DNA of 64,000 nt. Source: Terriglobia bacterium (GTDB taxonomy: Bacteria; Acidobacteriota; Terriglobia; Terriglobales; Acidobacteriaceae). Both the position numbers and the translations under genes were made by a program. Under the pieces are notes generated by a model. That model made no database searches. It was not told the origin of the DNA and worked only from the letters and a program-made list of their open reading frames with translations. The first letter of the stretch is position 1. Every line of letters begins with the position of its first letter. Shown piece after piece: positions 17,070 through 26,706 of this stretch. The stretch covers positions 186,001 through 250,000 of the forward strand of contig JAIQFD010000003.1 of the NCBI GenBank assembly GCA_020073495.1, written 5' to 3'.

Positions 17070-18284
17070 CTAGTTGCCGTACCGCTCGCGCAGGAAGTCC
17101 GCGATGGACTGGTAGGCACGCGTGAGCGTCGGCTCATCGGGCAGGAAGACGACCCGGCAGTGCTTGGTCCCCGGCTTCTGGCCGAAGCCGCTGCCGTGGA
17201 CGACCAGCACGTGCTTCTGGACCAGCAGGTCCTTCACGAAATCCAGATCATCGTCGGGGATGTCGAGCTTGGGATAGGCGTAGAAAGTCCCCTTGGGCGC
17301 GACGCAGCTCACGCGCGGGGTCGAGTTCGCCCACTTCACCGTGAGGTCGCGGCGGCGGCGCAATTTCGCATTCATCTCCGGCACGTGCGTCTGCGGGCCC
17401 TCAAGCGCCGGCTTGACGGCGTACTGCGTGGGATGGTTCGAGCACAGGCGCGCGCGCAACAGCTTGTGGATGGCTTCGATGTAGGGCTTGATCGCCGCCG
17501 CGTCGCCGGTCGCGATGCCCCAGCCCACGCGCCAGCCGGGCGCTAGGTACGGTTTTGAGAGCCCGCTGAAGGTGATGACCGGAAGGTCGGGCGCGAGGGT
17601 GGCCAGCGAGATGTGCTTGCAGTCGTCGTCGAGGATGAGCTTGTCGTAGATCTCGTCGGCAAAGATGACCAGGTTGTGCTTGCGGGCGAGGTCCGCAACG
17701 GCTTCCAGCGTCTTGCGGGAACAGACCGCGCCGGTCGGATTGTTCGGATTGATCACCACGATGGCGCGCGTGCGCTTGGTGATCTTGCGGGCCATCTCCT
17801 CGACGTCGGGCTCCCAGCCCTTGTCTTCATCGAGGAAATAGGGGTTTGGCGGCGAATCGAGCTTAGCCAGCACAGCGGAATAGAGGGGATACTCGGGGCT
17901 GGGCGCGAGAACATCTTCGCCGGGGTTCACCAGCGCGGTAAGGCAAGCCTCGACCGCTTCGCTCACTCCGGCAGTGACGAACACGCTCTGGATGTTCTTG
18001 AAACCGTGATGCTCGGCGTCGTTGCGGATCGAGACCAGCGCTTCGTCCACGCCCAGCGATGGGGCGTAGCCGTTGTGGCCGTCGCGCATCGCCTTCTCGA
18101 CCGCCGCGATCATGTGCGGCGGGGTAGCGAAGTCGAACTTGAGCGGGTCGCCGATGTTCAGCGGGAGGATCTTGTGGCCTTTGCGGGCGACTTCGTCGGC
18201 CAGCACGGCCAGGTCGCGGATGGCGTAGCGCACGTTCTCCATGCGCAGGGCGGCGATGATCTCGTGGACGGAAGCGGTAGCCAT
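17070..18284 (-). CDS. Class I/II PLP-dependent aminotransferase (AlaA-like)
   Basis: A 404-residue fold-type I aminotransferase. The PLP lysine lies near residue 243 in SGLSKPYLAPGWRVGW, with NPNNPTGAV before it and a DE pair in ADEIYDKL. The N-terminus VRYAIRDLAVLADEV is like the alanine aminotransferase AlaA and broad-specificity aspartate aminotransferases. It likely moves the amino group between an amino acid and 2-oxoglutarate; exact substrates are not predictable. It is cytoplasmic. A CpsB-like phosphatase gene follows in the same direction. Confidence 0.9.
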   Translation of the reverse strand: MATASVHEIIAALRMENVRYAIRDLAVLADEVARKGHKILPLNIGDPLKFDFATPPHMIAAVEKAMRDGHNGYAPSLGVDEALVSIRNDAEHHGFKNIQSVFVTAGVSEAVEACLTALVNPGEDVLAPSPEYPLYSAVLAKLDSPPNPYFLDEDKGWEPDVEEMARKITKRTRAIVVINPNNPTGAVCSRKTLEAVADLARKHNLVIFADEIYDKLILDDDCKHISLATLAPDLPVITFSGLSKPYLAPGWRVGWGIATGDAAAIKPYIEAIHKLLRARLCSNHPTQYAVKPALEGPQTHVPEMNAKLRRRRDLTVKWANSTPRVSCVAPKGTFYAYPKLDIPDDDLDFVKDLLVQKHVLVVHGSGFGQKPGTKHCRVVFLPDEPTLTRAYQSIADFLRERYGN

Positions 18285-18331
18285 GAGTGCCTCAATGAGT
18301 ACAGACGATTGTACAAGCGGCCGGGGAAAAC

Positions 18332-18362
18332 CTCACCACTGAGGGCACAGAGGTCACACAAA
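18332..18362. repeat. Degenerate CACAGAG-type dispersed repeat
   Basis: The sequence CTCACCACTGAGGGCACAG-AGGTCACAC is a diverged copy of the CACCACAGAGACACAGAG motif that recurs at about 34.4, 40.03 and 55.95 kb. It lies in the spacer between two convergently arranged transcription units' ends and starts, and encodes nothing. Confidence 0.5.
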
Positions 18363-18375
18363 GGTTACAAAGGGG

Positions 18376-18397
18376 AGCCCCGCCAATCGGCGGGGCT
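18376..18397 (-). terminator. Rho-independent-like terminator after the aldehyde dehydrogenase gene
   Basis: AGCCCCGCC-AATC-GGCGGGGCT is a perfect 9-bp GC-rich stem with a 4-base loop, 24 bases past the aldehyde dehydrogenase stop. On the minus strand it is followed by CCCCTTTG, a weak T tract, so termination efficiency is uncertain. Confidence 0.65.
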
Positions 18398-18404
18398 TCT
18401 GGGT

Positions 18405-18425
18405 ACTGAGTACCGAGTACTCAGT
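18405..18425. repeat. Perfect palindrome of the GTACTGAGTACC repeat type
   Basis: ACTGAGTAC-CGA-GTACTCAGT forms a 9-bp stem with a 3-base loop, reaching into the aldehyde dehydrogenase stop codon. The same 16-base core (AGTACTCGGTACTCAG on the other strand) recurs at 57756-57771 downstream of another gene, so it is a dispersed intergenic element. Confidence 0.65.
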
Positions 18426-19959
18426 CCGGCCGATCGATCTGCGCTTTCTGCAGCTTGTCGGAGTAATCCACGTACACCGACTTCCACTCGGTGTAGAAGT
18501 CGATGGCGCCGATGCCGCCCTCGCGGTGCCCGTTGCCGGTCGCCTTGGTGCCGCCGAAGGGCAGGTGCACCTCGGCGCCGATGGTGGGCGCGTTGATGTA
18601 GGTGATGCCGGCGTACAGGTCGCGCATGGCCTTGAAGGCGTTGTTCACGTTCTTGGTGTAGATGGCCGACGACAAGCCGTACTCGATGTCGTTGGCGATA
18701 TCAATGGCGTCGTCGAGGTCGTTGCAGGGGATGATCGAGACCACGGGGCCGAAGATCTCCTCCTGCGCGATGCGCATCTTGCGGTTCACGTCGCCGAACA
18801 CGGTCGGCTCGACGAACCATCCGTACTTGTAGTCGCCCGAGTCCAAGCGATGTCCGCCGCAGAGCAGCTTGGCGCCTTCGTTCCTGCCGATCTCGATGTA
18901 CTGAAGATCGGTCTCCATCTGCGACTTATTGACGGCCGGGCCCATCTCGACCGACTCGTCGAGGCCGTTACCGACCTTCAGGTGCCGGGCGCGTTCCACG
19001 TACTTCTCGACAAATTCGCGGTAGATGCCCTTCTGCACGATGATCCGGCTGGTGGCGGTGCAGCGCTGCCCGGTGGTGCCGAAGCCGCCCCACAGGCCGC
19101 CGTCGATGGCCAGGTCGAGGTTGGCGTCGTCGAGCACGATCATCGGGTTCTTGCCGCCGAGCTCGAGCGAACAATGCTTAAAGCTCTTGGCGCACGAGGT
19201 GCCCACGATGCGTCCCACGTCGGTCGAACCGGTCAGCGAGACGGCGCGGATGTCGGGGTGCTCGGTCATCGGGTTGCCGATCTTCGATCCGAAGCCGCTG
19301 ACGATGTTGACCACGCCCTTGGGCACGCCGGCATCGGTCAGTGCCGACACGAAGTTGAAGACCGAGAGAGGGGTGTCCTGCGCCGGCTTGATGAGGCAGC
19401 AATTGCCGGCCACGATGGCGGGAAAGAGCTTCCACGAAGGGATCGCCATGGGGAAGTTCCACGGCGTGATCATGGCGCAGACGCCGATGGGCTGGCGGAT
19501 GGCCATGGCGAACTTGTTGGGCAGCTCCGAAGGGACGGTCGGGCCGAACATGCGGCGCCCCTCGCCGGCCATGTAGTAGCCGGTGTCGATGGCTTCCTGC
19601 ACGTCGCCGCGGGTCTCCTTGATGATCTTGCCCATCTCCCGCGTCATGTCGCGCGCGAACTGCTCCTTGCGCTGCTCCAGGATGCGCGAGGCCGTGTACA
19701 AAATCTCGGCTCGACGGGGCGCGGGCACAAGGCGCCATTTCTTAAACGCGGTCTTGGCGGCTTCCACCGCGGCTTCGACGTCCGCCTTGCCGGATTTCTG
19801 GAAGATGCCGACCACCTCGCGGGTGTCGGCGGGATTGATGTTTTCGAAAGTTTCGCCGGTGGAAGCCTCTACCCACTCACCGTCGATGAAGTTCTTGTGA
19901 ACCTTGGGGCTGGTATTGCGCTCCGAGCCTGCCGCAACACCGATCGTATCGGTAGCCAT
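18421..19959 (-). CDS. NAD(P)+-dependent aldehyde dehydrogenase
   Basis: A 512-residue class I aldehyde dehydrogenase. The catalytic cysteine is near residue 299 in GQRCTATS and the general base glutamate near 264 in LELGGKNP; the cofactor loop is [10 protein letters not shown]. The wording around the cysteine ([14 protein letters not shown]) resembles 2,5-dioxovalerate (alpha-ketoglutaric semialdehyde) dehydrogenases of sugar-acid breakdown, but no other genes of that route are nearby, so the substrate stays open. The gene is monocistronic with a terminator just after it. Confidence 0.92.
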   Translation of the reverse strand: MATDTIGVAAGSERNTSPKVHKNFIDGEWVEASTGETFENINPADTREVVGIFQKSGKADVEAAVEAAKTAFKKWRLVPAPRRAEILYTASRILEQRKEQFARDMTREMGKIIKETRGDVQEAIDTGYYMAGEGRRMFGPTVPSELPNKFAMAIRQPIGVCAMITPWNFPMAIPSWKLFPAIVAGNCCLIKPAQDTPLSVFNFVSALTDAGVPKGVVNIVSGFGSKIGNPMTEHPDIRAVSLTGSTDVGRIVGTSCAKSFKHCSLELGGKNPMIVLDDANLDLAIDGGLWGGFGTTGQRCTATSRIIVQKGIYREFVEKYVERARHLKVGNGLDESVEMGPAVNKSQMETDLQYIEIGRNEGAKLLCGGHRLDSGDYKYGWFVEPTVFGDVNRKMRIAQEEIFGPVVSIIPCNDLDDAIDIANDIEYGLSSAIYTKNVNNAFKAMRDLYAGITYINAPTIGAEVHLPFGGTKATGNGHREGGIGAIDFYTEWKSVYVDYSDKLQKAQIDRPD

Positions 19960-20079
19960 AAGTGCGTCTCCTTCCGGATATCCGAACTGTTCATACTATC
20001 GTCCGGGCAGAAATACAGGCAAGGGTGGGAGCAACGGCCGCCGTCGAGACTTGGAAATCGAAGAGCGAACGATCGTTCG

Positions 20080-20319
20080 CTAATCGAGCACTTCTTCAAC
20101 CAGGAGCAGCCAGAAGAGGAAAGTCGCGAGGGTGACCACGACGGCGGCCAAGACCTGCTTCCACTGCGTGCGCCGGCGAGGGAGCCGCCAGCGCCAGTGC
20201 GCGCCCAGCGAATCCTTCCAATCGTGAACCTGCGAAGCAGGCTTGCGCGATCGCCGCAGCAGGATCGGACCCGGCCGCTTCTCATGATTCGGTTCGGGGG
20301 TGGGCAGTGGGCTGGCCAC
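20080..20319 (-). CDS. Small tail-anchored membrane protein, 79 residues
   Basis: A basic, proline-rich N-terminal region (KRPGPILLRRSRKP) and a Trp-rich section are followed by a clear C-terminal hydrophobic helix (VLAAVVVTLATFLFWLLLVEEVL). That is the outline of a tail-anchored membrane protein. The start is GTG without a Shine-Dalgarno, so the N-terminus is unsure. It lies between the CapD-type gene and the aldehyde dehydrogenase gene on the same strand. No family is recognised. Confidence 0.42.
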   Translation of the reverse strand: MASPLPTPEPNHEKRPGPILLRRSRKPASQVHDWKDSLGAHWRWRLPRRRTQWKQVLAAVVVTLATFLFWLLLVEEVLD

Positions 20320-20450
20320 GCGCAGATGGAGTGCATCGCGGCTGCCAATCCCGAGACATTCATGGGACGTGAGTTAGACGCGCTCCGGGTCGGCCCGCGC
20401 TCTCCGTTTCGGGAATATGTTTCGGATGAGGAATCGGTGCGGCGACCCGG

Positions 20451-22409
20451 CTAAACGGTGGCGGCCTTCGCCGGTTTGCGGAAGCCGATGGGCATGGCCT
20501 CCAGCAGAGCGCGGACGCTTTTCTCGTCGTGCGCGATCGCCGAGGCTTCCAGCCGCTCCAGAGCTTCCTCGAAGGCCCCCGGCGCCTGACGCGCTTCGAT
20601 GGCCATGACGCGCGGGAATTCGGTCGAGATCACGCTCGCTTCATCCGCCCACAGCTTTTCGGAAAGCTTTTCCCCCGGCCGCGCGCCAACGAAGCGGATC
20701 TCGACGTCTTTGTCCGGGCGCAGACCCGACATCTCCACCAACTTGCGCGCCAGGGCTGTGATCTTCACCGGGTCGCCCATATCCAGCATATAAATCTCGC
20801 CGTTGGAGCCCAAGGTTGCGGCCTGAAGCACCAGTTGCACGGCCTCGGGGATGGTCATGAAGTAGCGCGTCATCTCCGGGTCGGTGATGGTGAGCGGCTG
20901 GCCGGCGGCGATCTGGCGAAGGAAGATGGGAACCACGCTGCCGCGGCTGCCGACCACGTTGCCAAAGCGCACGCAGGCCATGCGGGTGTCGCCGCGGCGC
21001 CGGCCGATCCGGGTGGCGTGCGACTTCACCAGCAGCTCGGCCACGCGCTTGGTGGCCCCCATGATGCTGGTGGGTTGCACCGCCTTGTCTGTGGAGATCA
21101 TGAGGAAGCGCTCGGCGTGGTAGCCGATGGCGGTCTCGGCCACCTCGCGCGTGCCGAAGACATTGTTCAGCACCGCTTCGCAGCAGTTCTCCTCCATCAC
21201 CGGGACGTGCTTGTACGCCGCGGCGTGCAGCACCACGTGCGGGCGGTACCGTTCGAAGATGCGCTGCAAGCGGACGCGATCGCGGATGTCACCGACCAGC
21301 GGGAACAACTGCGCCTTGAGGTCCACGCGCCCCTTCAGTTCGCCGTGGATCTCGAAGATCGAGTTCTCGTCCTGGTCGAGCAGGATGATAGAGGCCACGG
21401 GCAGGCCGGCCACCTGCCGCGCCAGCTCCGCCCCGATCGATCCCCCGGCGCCGGTGATGAGCACGACGCGGCTGCGGAAGGCGTCCACCACGTTGGGATG
21501 AGGCTCGGCGAGAACGCTGCGGTCCTGGAGAACGTCTTCCGGACGGGGCGAAGCGGAGACGCGCACGTCGCCCTTCAGCACATTGGCGGCGGAGGGCAGC
21601 AGGCGCACATCGACCCCGAACTCGGTGGCGGTGGCCACCATGTCGCCGATGGAATGGAGGCCGGCATCGGCGATCATCACCAAGTCGACCGCGCCGCCGG
21701 CGAGCAGACGCCCCAGCGCGGCGGGTTCGTCGAGCACCCAAGAGCCGCCGATCCGCAGCCCATGCAGCTTGGAGTCGGGGGCAAGCAGGCCGACCACCGA
21801 GATCTCAGGGTGGGCCGTGATGTGGCGCAGCGCCGCCGGAAGCGAGTCCTCGGTTCCGACGATCAGGGCCCTCAGACGCGGCCCGCCACCGCGTGCAGCC
21901 TCGAAGCTTAGCCGCCGCAAGGCCCGCATCCCCGCGGCCAGTCCGACGAACATCAGGTACTCGATGGTGATCACGCTCACCGGCACCTGCGCCACCCAGA
22001 GCGACCGCCAAAGGCTGTAGCGGATCAGGGCCAGGAATATGGTCGGCGGCATGGCCGTCACCGCCAGAACGATGCCGTCGTGCATATTGAAGTAGCGCCA
22101 GATTCGGTCGTATCCGCCCAGCGCCCACATCAGAGCGGGCCGGATCACCGGCAGGACCAGCATCCACGCCCACATCACGCTGCGGTGACCTGCTGGGACC
22201 GCACTGTCGAAGCGTAATTGGTAGGCCAGGTACAGGGATGTAGCGCAGACGGCGGCGTCGAGCGTGAATTGGGTAGTGTGGCTGAAGACGCTGCGCGGAA
22301 GCGAATCGACTATGGCCTGGATTCGGGAAGCTGCCGCCCGCTCCAGACGGGACATCCGGCTGGGCCGATCCTCTGCCGAATTCGCCAGCGGAGTCTCGGG
22401 GGCGCCCAT
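20451..22409 (-). CDS. CapD/WbpM-type nucleotide-sugar dehydratase/epimerase, membrane anchored
   Basis: A 652-residue polysaccharide biosynthesis enzyme. Four hydrophobic helices occupy roughly residues 45-165. A first Rossmann-like domain (LRALIVGTEDS) is followed by the catalytic SDR domain starting LITGAGGSIGAEL near 318. The active-site region reads MISTDKAVQPTSIMGATKR, with Met in place of the usual SDR tyrosine four residues before Lys. That substitution is known for the long WbpM/PglF group, which act as UDP-GlcNAc 4,6-dehydratases. The product would feed capsule, O-antigen or glycan assembly. CAGGAAA lies 7 bases before the ATG. No glycosyltransferases adjoin it. Confidence 0.92.
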   Translation of the reverse strand: MGAPETPLANSAEDRPSRMSRLERAAASRIQAIVDSLPRSVFSHTTQFTLDAAVCATSLYLAYQLRFDSAVPAGHRSVMWAWMLVLPVIRPALMWALGGYDRIWRYFNMHDGIVLAVTAMPPTIFLALIRYSLWRSLWVAQVPVSVITIEYLMFVGLAAGMRALRRLSFEAARGGGPRLRALIVGTEDSLPAALRHITAHPEISVVGLLAPDSKLHGLRIGGSWVLDEPAALGRLLAGGAVDLVMIADAGLHSIGDMVATATEFGVDVRLLPSAANVLKGDVRVSASPRPEDVLQDRSVLAEPHPNVVDAFRSRVVLITGAGGSIGAELARQVAGLPVASIILLDQDENSIFEIHGELKGRVDLKAQLFPLVGDIRDRVRLQRIFERYRPHVVLHAAAYKHVPVMEENCCEAVLNNVFGTREVAETAIGYHAERFLMISTDKAVQPTSIMGATKRVAELLVKSHATRIGRRRGDTRMACVRFGNVVGSRGSVVPIFLRQIAAGQPLTITDPEMTRYFMTIPEAVQLVLQAATLGSNGEIYMLDMGDPVKITALARKLVEMSGLRPDKDVEIRFVGARPGEKLSEKLWADEASVISTEFPRVMAIEARQAPGAFEEALERLEASAIAHDEKSVRALLEAMPIGFRKPAKAATV

Positions 22410-22683
22410 TTATTTCCTGCTCCGTCCCAACCCGCTGGCTACGGATCCGTCAGGGCGATCAAGCCCAGACTGCAGGGCGGAACTCGAAACTATTAAGATC
22501 TGCCAACCGACTCTACACATCTCTAGTGCCCGGAGTCTTACATACCCCTTGCCGGCTTCGCAAGTGACCGAGGTGTAAGAGTCCTTGTCACTTTTTGTCC
22601 CGAGAACCATCTAAGGGAAGAGTACTCCGATCGGGGAAGTGGGTTATGGTTATGCGTCTTGTAAAGGGTGTCTGGGCGCACAC

Positions 22684-22932
22684 ATGAAACATGACAGGTG
22701 CGAAATCTGGAAGCAGTTCACATTGGTGCTCCTCCTGTTTGTCGCGGGCGTGGCGACTGCGGCAGTGGACAAAGCCGCCCGCGAGGGTGGCAACTGGGCT
22801 CCGCCTGATGTCGACCAGGCGGTCCCGCCTGCGAAGACGCAAAGACCAAGGGGCTCACTCAGCGTTGACGCCGTTCGTTTCTCTTCCGGCAGCCGTCCCG
22901 GCTCGAGGCGCAATGGGCCCTTTCTCTCGTGA
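22684..22932 (+). CDS. Small exported or membrane hypothetical protein, 82 residues
   Basis: The N-terminus has a charged start and a hydrophobic stretch (FTLVLLLFVAGVATAA) that reads as a signal peptide. The remainder (NWAPPDVDQAVPPAK, then a Ser/Arg/Gly-rich tail) is low in structure. No Shine-Dalgarno is evident and an earlier in-frame start 45 bases upstream is possible. It precedes the FecR-domain gene by about 100 bases on the same strand. No homologous family is recognised. Confidence 0.4.
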   Translation: MKHDRCEIWKQFTLVLLLFVAGVATAAVDKAAREGGNWAPPDVDQAVPPAKTQRPRGSLSVDAVRFSSGSRPGSRRNGPFLS

Positions 22933-23038
22933 CACGAGTGTTTATCAGATAGAGAACTACTCCCCGTGTTATGTACCTATTTGCGACTATGCGGCCTTAA
23001 TGGTACTCTGCGCGTAAGCTGCTGTTTCCTGGTCTACG

Positions 23039-24328
23039 ATGCCTGTGCCGCGACACAAAGTATCCGGCGTTCAAATCTCGTGGACGGTCATTACCTATCG
23101 CTCGGTCGCAATCATAATCGTGGCCGTTGCGGTGATCGCCTTCTGCATCGCCTTCATCACCTTTCCGGAGCCCACCAAGGGGGCGGTGCATAGCGCCAAT
23201 GGATACTTCACCATGTTCATGGAGAAGGTCGGGCTGAAGATCGCGGAGAACGTCAGGACCCCTGCCGGCCCGAAGCAAGCGCATTTCACGGCCATCGACG
23301 GCACCGTCCGGGTGAAAAAGGTGAACAGCAATACCTGGGTGAACGGCGACTACAGCTTGCCCCTGGAGAAGGGTGACGTGGTGCAGACCGCCTCCGAGGG
23401 CATGGCCAAGGTGGTTTTCGCGGATGGCACCAATTACACCGTCAAGCAGGATTCGCTGATCGTCATCGAGGACAACTCGACCAACGCGGCACAGCAGACC
23501 AGTGTGGCCGTGCAGGTGACGACGGGCACGGTGGATCTGACCACCGCCACCTATTCGCAAGGATCGAAGTCGGCGGTGATCGTGGCCGGAGCCACCGCCA
23601 CCCTGGCGCCGGAATCGACCGCCCAGGTCCGCAATGACCCGCGCGCCGACCAGCTCGAGATCCTGGTCAAGAAGGGCAGTGGCGAAGTGAGGCGCGGCGA
23701 CGAAGTGGTACGCCTGACCGATTTCGAGAAGGTCGAGTTCAAAGCCGAGTCGCCGAAGATGGAGAAGACCAAGGAGATCGGCCCGCCGACCCTGATCGCC
23801 CCGGCCAACATGATGCCCATCTTCGTCACCCCGGGCGGCGCCAAGCCCGTGGCTTTTTCCTGGACCCCGGTCCCGAACACGCGCGGGTACCACCTGCGGG
23901 TGTCGCGCAACCCCTTCTTCTCGTCGCTGGTGTTCGACAAACGCGTCACCAACACCGACGCGCAGGTTTCGGGAATGTCGGAAGGCGCGTACTACTGGAG
24001 CGTGCAGTCGGTGGACGACCAGGGCAAGGACTCGGTGGAAAGCGAGAAGAACCGCTTCACCATCATTCCCAAGGGAGCACAGGATGTCGCCCTGGCGCTG
24101 GAACTGGACACGTTCGTGCAGCACGGGCATGTGATCGAGGTGCGGGGCAAGACCGAGCCCAGCGCCCGCGTCATGGTCAACGGTGAGGAGGTCCCGTTCA
24201 TCGCTACGGATGGCACCTTCCACTACTTCACACCGCCGATGCCCAACGGGGAGAACGTGATCACCATCACCGCGCAGAACTCCAAGGGCGGCGTGAACAC
24301 GCAGCAGAAGAAGATCGTCATCCAGTAG
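23039..24328 (+). CDS. Membrane-anchored FecR-domain protein with FN3-like and Ig-like modules
   Basis: A 429-residue protein. One transmembrane helix (residues 22-42, IIIVAVAVIAFCIAFI) is followed by a large extracytoplasmic part. A FecR domain covers about 82-205 (GTVRVKKVN, LPLEKGDVVQTASEGMAKV, FADGTNYTV). An FN3-like module follows at about 275-345 (FSWTPVPNTRGYHLRVS), and a C-terminal Ig-like sandwich at about 365-429 (ENVITITAQNSKGGV). FecR usually transduces iron-siderophore signals to an ECF sigma factor; here no sigma factor or TonB receptor adjoins it. Its position just upstream of mreB suggests an envelope role instead. Confidence 0.8.
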   Translation: MPVPRHKVSGVQISWTVITYRSVAIIIVAVAVIAFCIAFITFPEPTKGAVHSANGYFTMFMEKVGLKIAENVRTPAGPKQAHFTAIDGTVRVKKVNSNTWVNGDYSLPLEKGDVVQTASEGMAKVVFADGTNYTVKQDSLIVIEDNSTNAAQQTSVAVQVTTGTVDLTTATYSQGSKSAVIVAGATATLAPESTAQVRNDPRADQLEILVKKGSGEVRRGDEVVRLTDFEKVEFKAESPKMEKTKEIGPPTLIAPANMMPIFVTPGGAKPVAFSWTPVPNTRGYHLRVSRNPFFSSLVFDKRVTNTDAQVSGMSEGAYYWSVQSVDDQGKDSVESEKNRFTIIPKGAQDVALALELDTFVQHGHVIEVRGKTEPSARVMVNGEEVPFIATDGTFHYFTPPMPNGENVITITAQNSKGGVNTQQKKIVIQ

Positions 24329-24347
24329 GAGCGCAGCCGCCCGGCCC

Positions 24348-24399
24348 GGACCCGGCGGGGAGAGGCATCCGGCTTGCGAGGATGGGCCCGCCGGGGTCC
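24348..24399 (+). terminator. GC-rich hairpin after the FecR-domain gene
   Basis: GGACCCGGCGGG (24348-24359) pairs with CCCGCCGGGGTCC (24387-24399) with one bulged base, enclosing a loop that itself can fold (CATCC with GGATG). No T tract follows, so it may act as a factor-dependent terminator or an RNA-stability element rather than a classical terminator. A TACAAT hexamer at 24429-24434 is a possible mreB promoter element. Confidence 0.45.
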
Positions 24400-24518
24400 C
24401 CGGTAACCTCCCGACGCTACTCTTCGACTACAATGACGACAGCAACTCCGGGGTGGCCTCGGTGTGCACCAACCTTGGTAACTGGACAAAGAACTAGCCA
24501 AGAGAGAGAAGTAGGTTT

Positions 24519-25580
24519 ATGTCATCGAACGGTTTCCACTCGTCCTCCCGAATGACCAGAATCCGGTCGCTGTTCAGCATGTTTTCCAGCGATCTGGCCA
24601 TCGACCTGGGCACAGCGAACACCCTGGTCTATGCCAAGGGGAAGGGCATCGTCGTCAACGAGCCTTCGATCGTCGCCATCAACAAGAACACGGGCGAGGT
24701 GGAGGCGGTGGGCAAAGAGGCCAAGGAGATGCTGGGGCGCACGCCGGGCAACATCGTGGCCATCAAGCCCATGAAGGACGGGGTAATCGCCGACTTCAAG
24801 GTCACCGAGAAGATGCTGAACTATTTCATCCAGAAGGCGCACAACCGCAAGATGCTGGTGCACCCGCGCATCGTCATCGGGGTGCCTTCGGAGATCACGC
24901 AGGTGGAGAAGCGAGCGGTCATGGACTCCGCCTACCGCGCCAAGGCGAGCGAGGTCCACCTCGTCGAGCAGGCGATGGTGGCCGCCATCGGAGCTGGACT
25001 GCCGATCACCGAGCCCAGCGGCAACATGGTGGTGGACATCGGCGGCGGCACCACCGACATCGCCGTCATTTCTCTCAGCGGCATTGTGTACTCGCGCTCC
25101 GTCCGTATGGCCGGCAACCAGATGGACGAAGCGATCATGAATTACCTCAAGCGCAAGTACAACCTGCTGATCGGCGAGCGCACCGCGGAGCAGATTAAGA
25201 TCGAGATCGGCAGCGCCTACCCCCTGGACAAGCCGCTCACCATGGAGATCAAGGGCCGCAACCTCATTGAGGGCGTGCCCAAGACCATCACCGTCGATGA
25301 CAGCGAGATCCGCGAAGCGCTCAGCGAATGCGTCAGCACCATCATGAACGCCATCCGCGTGGCCCTGGAACGTACGCCGCCCGAGCTCTCGGCCGACATC
25401 AGCGATCGCGGCATCGTGCTCACCGGCGGGGGCGCGTTGCTGAAGAACCTGGATAAGCGCATCCGCGAGGAGACCGGACTGCCGGTTTCGATCGCCGACG
25501 ATCCGCTGGCCAGCGTGGTGTTAGGCACGGGCAAGATGCTGAGCGATTTCAAGCTGCTGCGGAAGATCTCGATCGAGTAG
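24519..25580 (+). CDS. mreB: Rod shape-determining protein MreB
   Basis: A 353-residue bacterial actin. The phosphate-1 loop [14 protein letters not shown], the central [13 protein letters not shown] and the adenosine site LTGGGALL are intact. A short N-terminal extension ([21 protein letters not shown]) could be the amphipathic membrane-binding helix. MreB filaments direct lateral wall synthesis together with MreC, MreD, RodA and PBP2, all encoded next in the same order. A purine-rich GAGAGAAGTAGG precedes the ATG. Confidence 0.97.
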   Translation: MSSNGFHSSSRMTRIRSLFSMFSSDLAIDLGTANTLVYAKGKGIVVNEPSIVAINKNTGEVEAVGKEAKEMLGRTPGNIVAIKPMKDGVIADFKVTEKMLNYFIQKAHNRKMLVHPRIVIGVPSEITQVEKRAVMDSAYRAKASEVHLVEQAMVAAIGAGLPITEPSGNMVVDIGGGTTDIAVISLSGIVYSRSVRMAGNQMDEAIMNYLKRKYNLLIGERTAEQIKIEIGSAYPLDKPLTMEIKGRNLIEGVPKTITVDDSEIREALSECVSTIMNAIRVALERTPPELSADISDRGIVLTGGGALLKNLDKRIREETGLPVSIADDPLASVVLGTGKMLSDFKLLRKISIE

Positions 25581-25625
25581 TCCGATAGAGACGCCGGTAA
25601 GGGTGTCTCGACAGAAAATTTCCCC

Positions 25626-25652
25626 AGCCCGGCCGCGCAACATGGCCGGGCT
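25626..25652 (+). other. Stem-loop between mreB and mreC
   Basis: AGCCCGGCC pairs perfectly with GGCCGGGCT (9 bp, 9-base loop). It lies 45 bases after the mreB stop and is followed by CTTC rather than a T tract. It could tune mreB relative to downstream genes by processing or partial termination. Its presence argues that mreC starts after it. Confidence 0.6.
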
Positions 25653-25662
25653 TCTAAGCGCG

Positions 25663-26706
25663 ATGGAGAACGTTTTAACCCGGTACCGCAACACGACCAT
25701 CCTGGTCGCGGTCCTCTTCGCGCAGATCATCGGCTTGGCGGTACAGGTCAAGCGTCCCACCGAGGCCGGTCCGATGCGGCTGATCCGCTACTGGGTGGTG
25801 AGCGCCATCACTCCTCTGGAACGTGCCGTGGTCAGCACCGGGCACGGCTTCCGGAGCCTGTGGAGCGACTACCTTTACCTGCGAGGCGTGCGTTTGGAGA
25901 ACCGCGCCCTCAAGGAACAGATCGACCGCATGCGCATCGAGGAGGTGCGCCTCAAGCAGGACGCCGACCAGGCCCGGCGGCTGCAGGCGCTGCTCGCGTT
26001 CAAGGAACAATTCATCTCGCAGACGGTGGCGGCGCAAGTGATCGGCTCCAGCGGCAGCGAGCTTTCGCGCGTGCTGTACATCGACAAGGGTTCGGCCGAC
26101 GGCATCCAGTCCGACATGGCGGTCATCACTCCCGACGGCATCATCGGCAAGGTGCTGCGCGTCTACCACAACTCCTCGCAGGTGCTGGAGATCAGCGACC
26201 AGTCGAGCGGCGTGGGCGCCATCCTCGAGAAGTCCCGTCTGCAGGGGATCCTGAAGGGGGCCGGCTCGGGGGAAGTCTCGCTGCAATACGTGATGAGCGA
26301 CGAGAAAGTCGAGCCCGGTGAGCGCGTGCTGACCAGCGGCGGCGATCGCATCTTCCCCAAAGGCCTGCCCATCGGCACCGTGACCGCCGCGACTCCGGGG
26401 CGCGACCTGTTCCTCAGCATTCGCGTGCAGCCGGCGGCCAACCTCGGCAGACTGGAGGAGGTGCTGGTCATCACCAAGATCGTGGAGAAGGAACCGGAAG
26501 CGCCGGAGCCCTCGGGTCCGGTGCGCGCCGCCGATATCCTGGCCCAGCGCCTGCCCACGGTGCAGAAGAAGGAAGAACCGGCGGCTGCCACGACCACGGC
26601 GGCCTCGCAGAACACGGCGGCCGCCGCCAAGCCCAGGATCGAATCGCCGAAACCCGTGCCGCCGCCGCAAGCCGTGCCCCAGAACAACGAGGGGACACCG
26701 CGGTGA
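25663..26706 (+). CDS. mreC: Rod shape-determining protein MreC
   Basis: A 347-residue periplasmic elongasome scaffold. A membrane helix lies at residues 11-27 (ILVAVLFAQIIGLAV), then a coiled coil (about 70-110, LYLRGVRLENRALKEQIDRM) and the beta-barrel domains with RVLYIDKGSADGI, GIIGKVL and LTSGGDRIFPKGLPIG. A Pro/Ala-rich tail of about 60 residues is added at the C-terminus. The ATG at MENVLTRYRN was preferred; a GTG 60 bases earlier is in frame but lies ahead of a strong stem-loop. It overlaps mreD by four bases. Confidence 0.93.
   Translation: MENVLTRYRNTTILVAVLFAQIIGLAVQVKRPTEAGPMRLIRYWVVSAITPLERAVVSTGHGFRSLWSDYLYLRGVRLENRALKEQIDRMRIEEVRLKQDADQARRLQALLAFKEQFISQTVAAQVIGSSGSELSRVLYIDKGSADGIQSDMAVITPDGIIGKVLRVYHNSSQVLEISDQSSGVGAILEKSRLQGILKGAGSGEVSLQYVMSDEKVEPGERVLTSGGDRIFPKGLPIGTVTAATPGRDLFLSIRVQPAANLGRLEEVLVITKIVEKEPEAPEPSGPVRAADILAQRLPTVQKKEEPAAATTTAASQNTAAAAKPRIESPKPVPPPQAVPQNNEGTPR

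Noticed and set aside
18526-20454. 642-codon plus-strand frame opposite the aldehyde dehydrogenase
   Set aside because: The opposite strand encodes an intact enzyme; this frame is a His/Asp/Gly-rich shadow.
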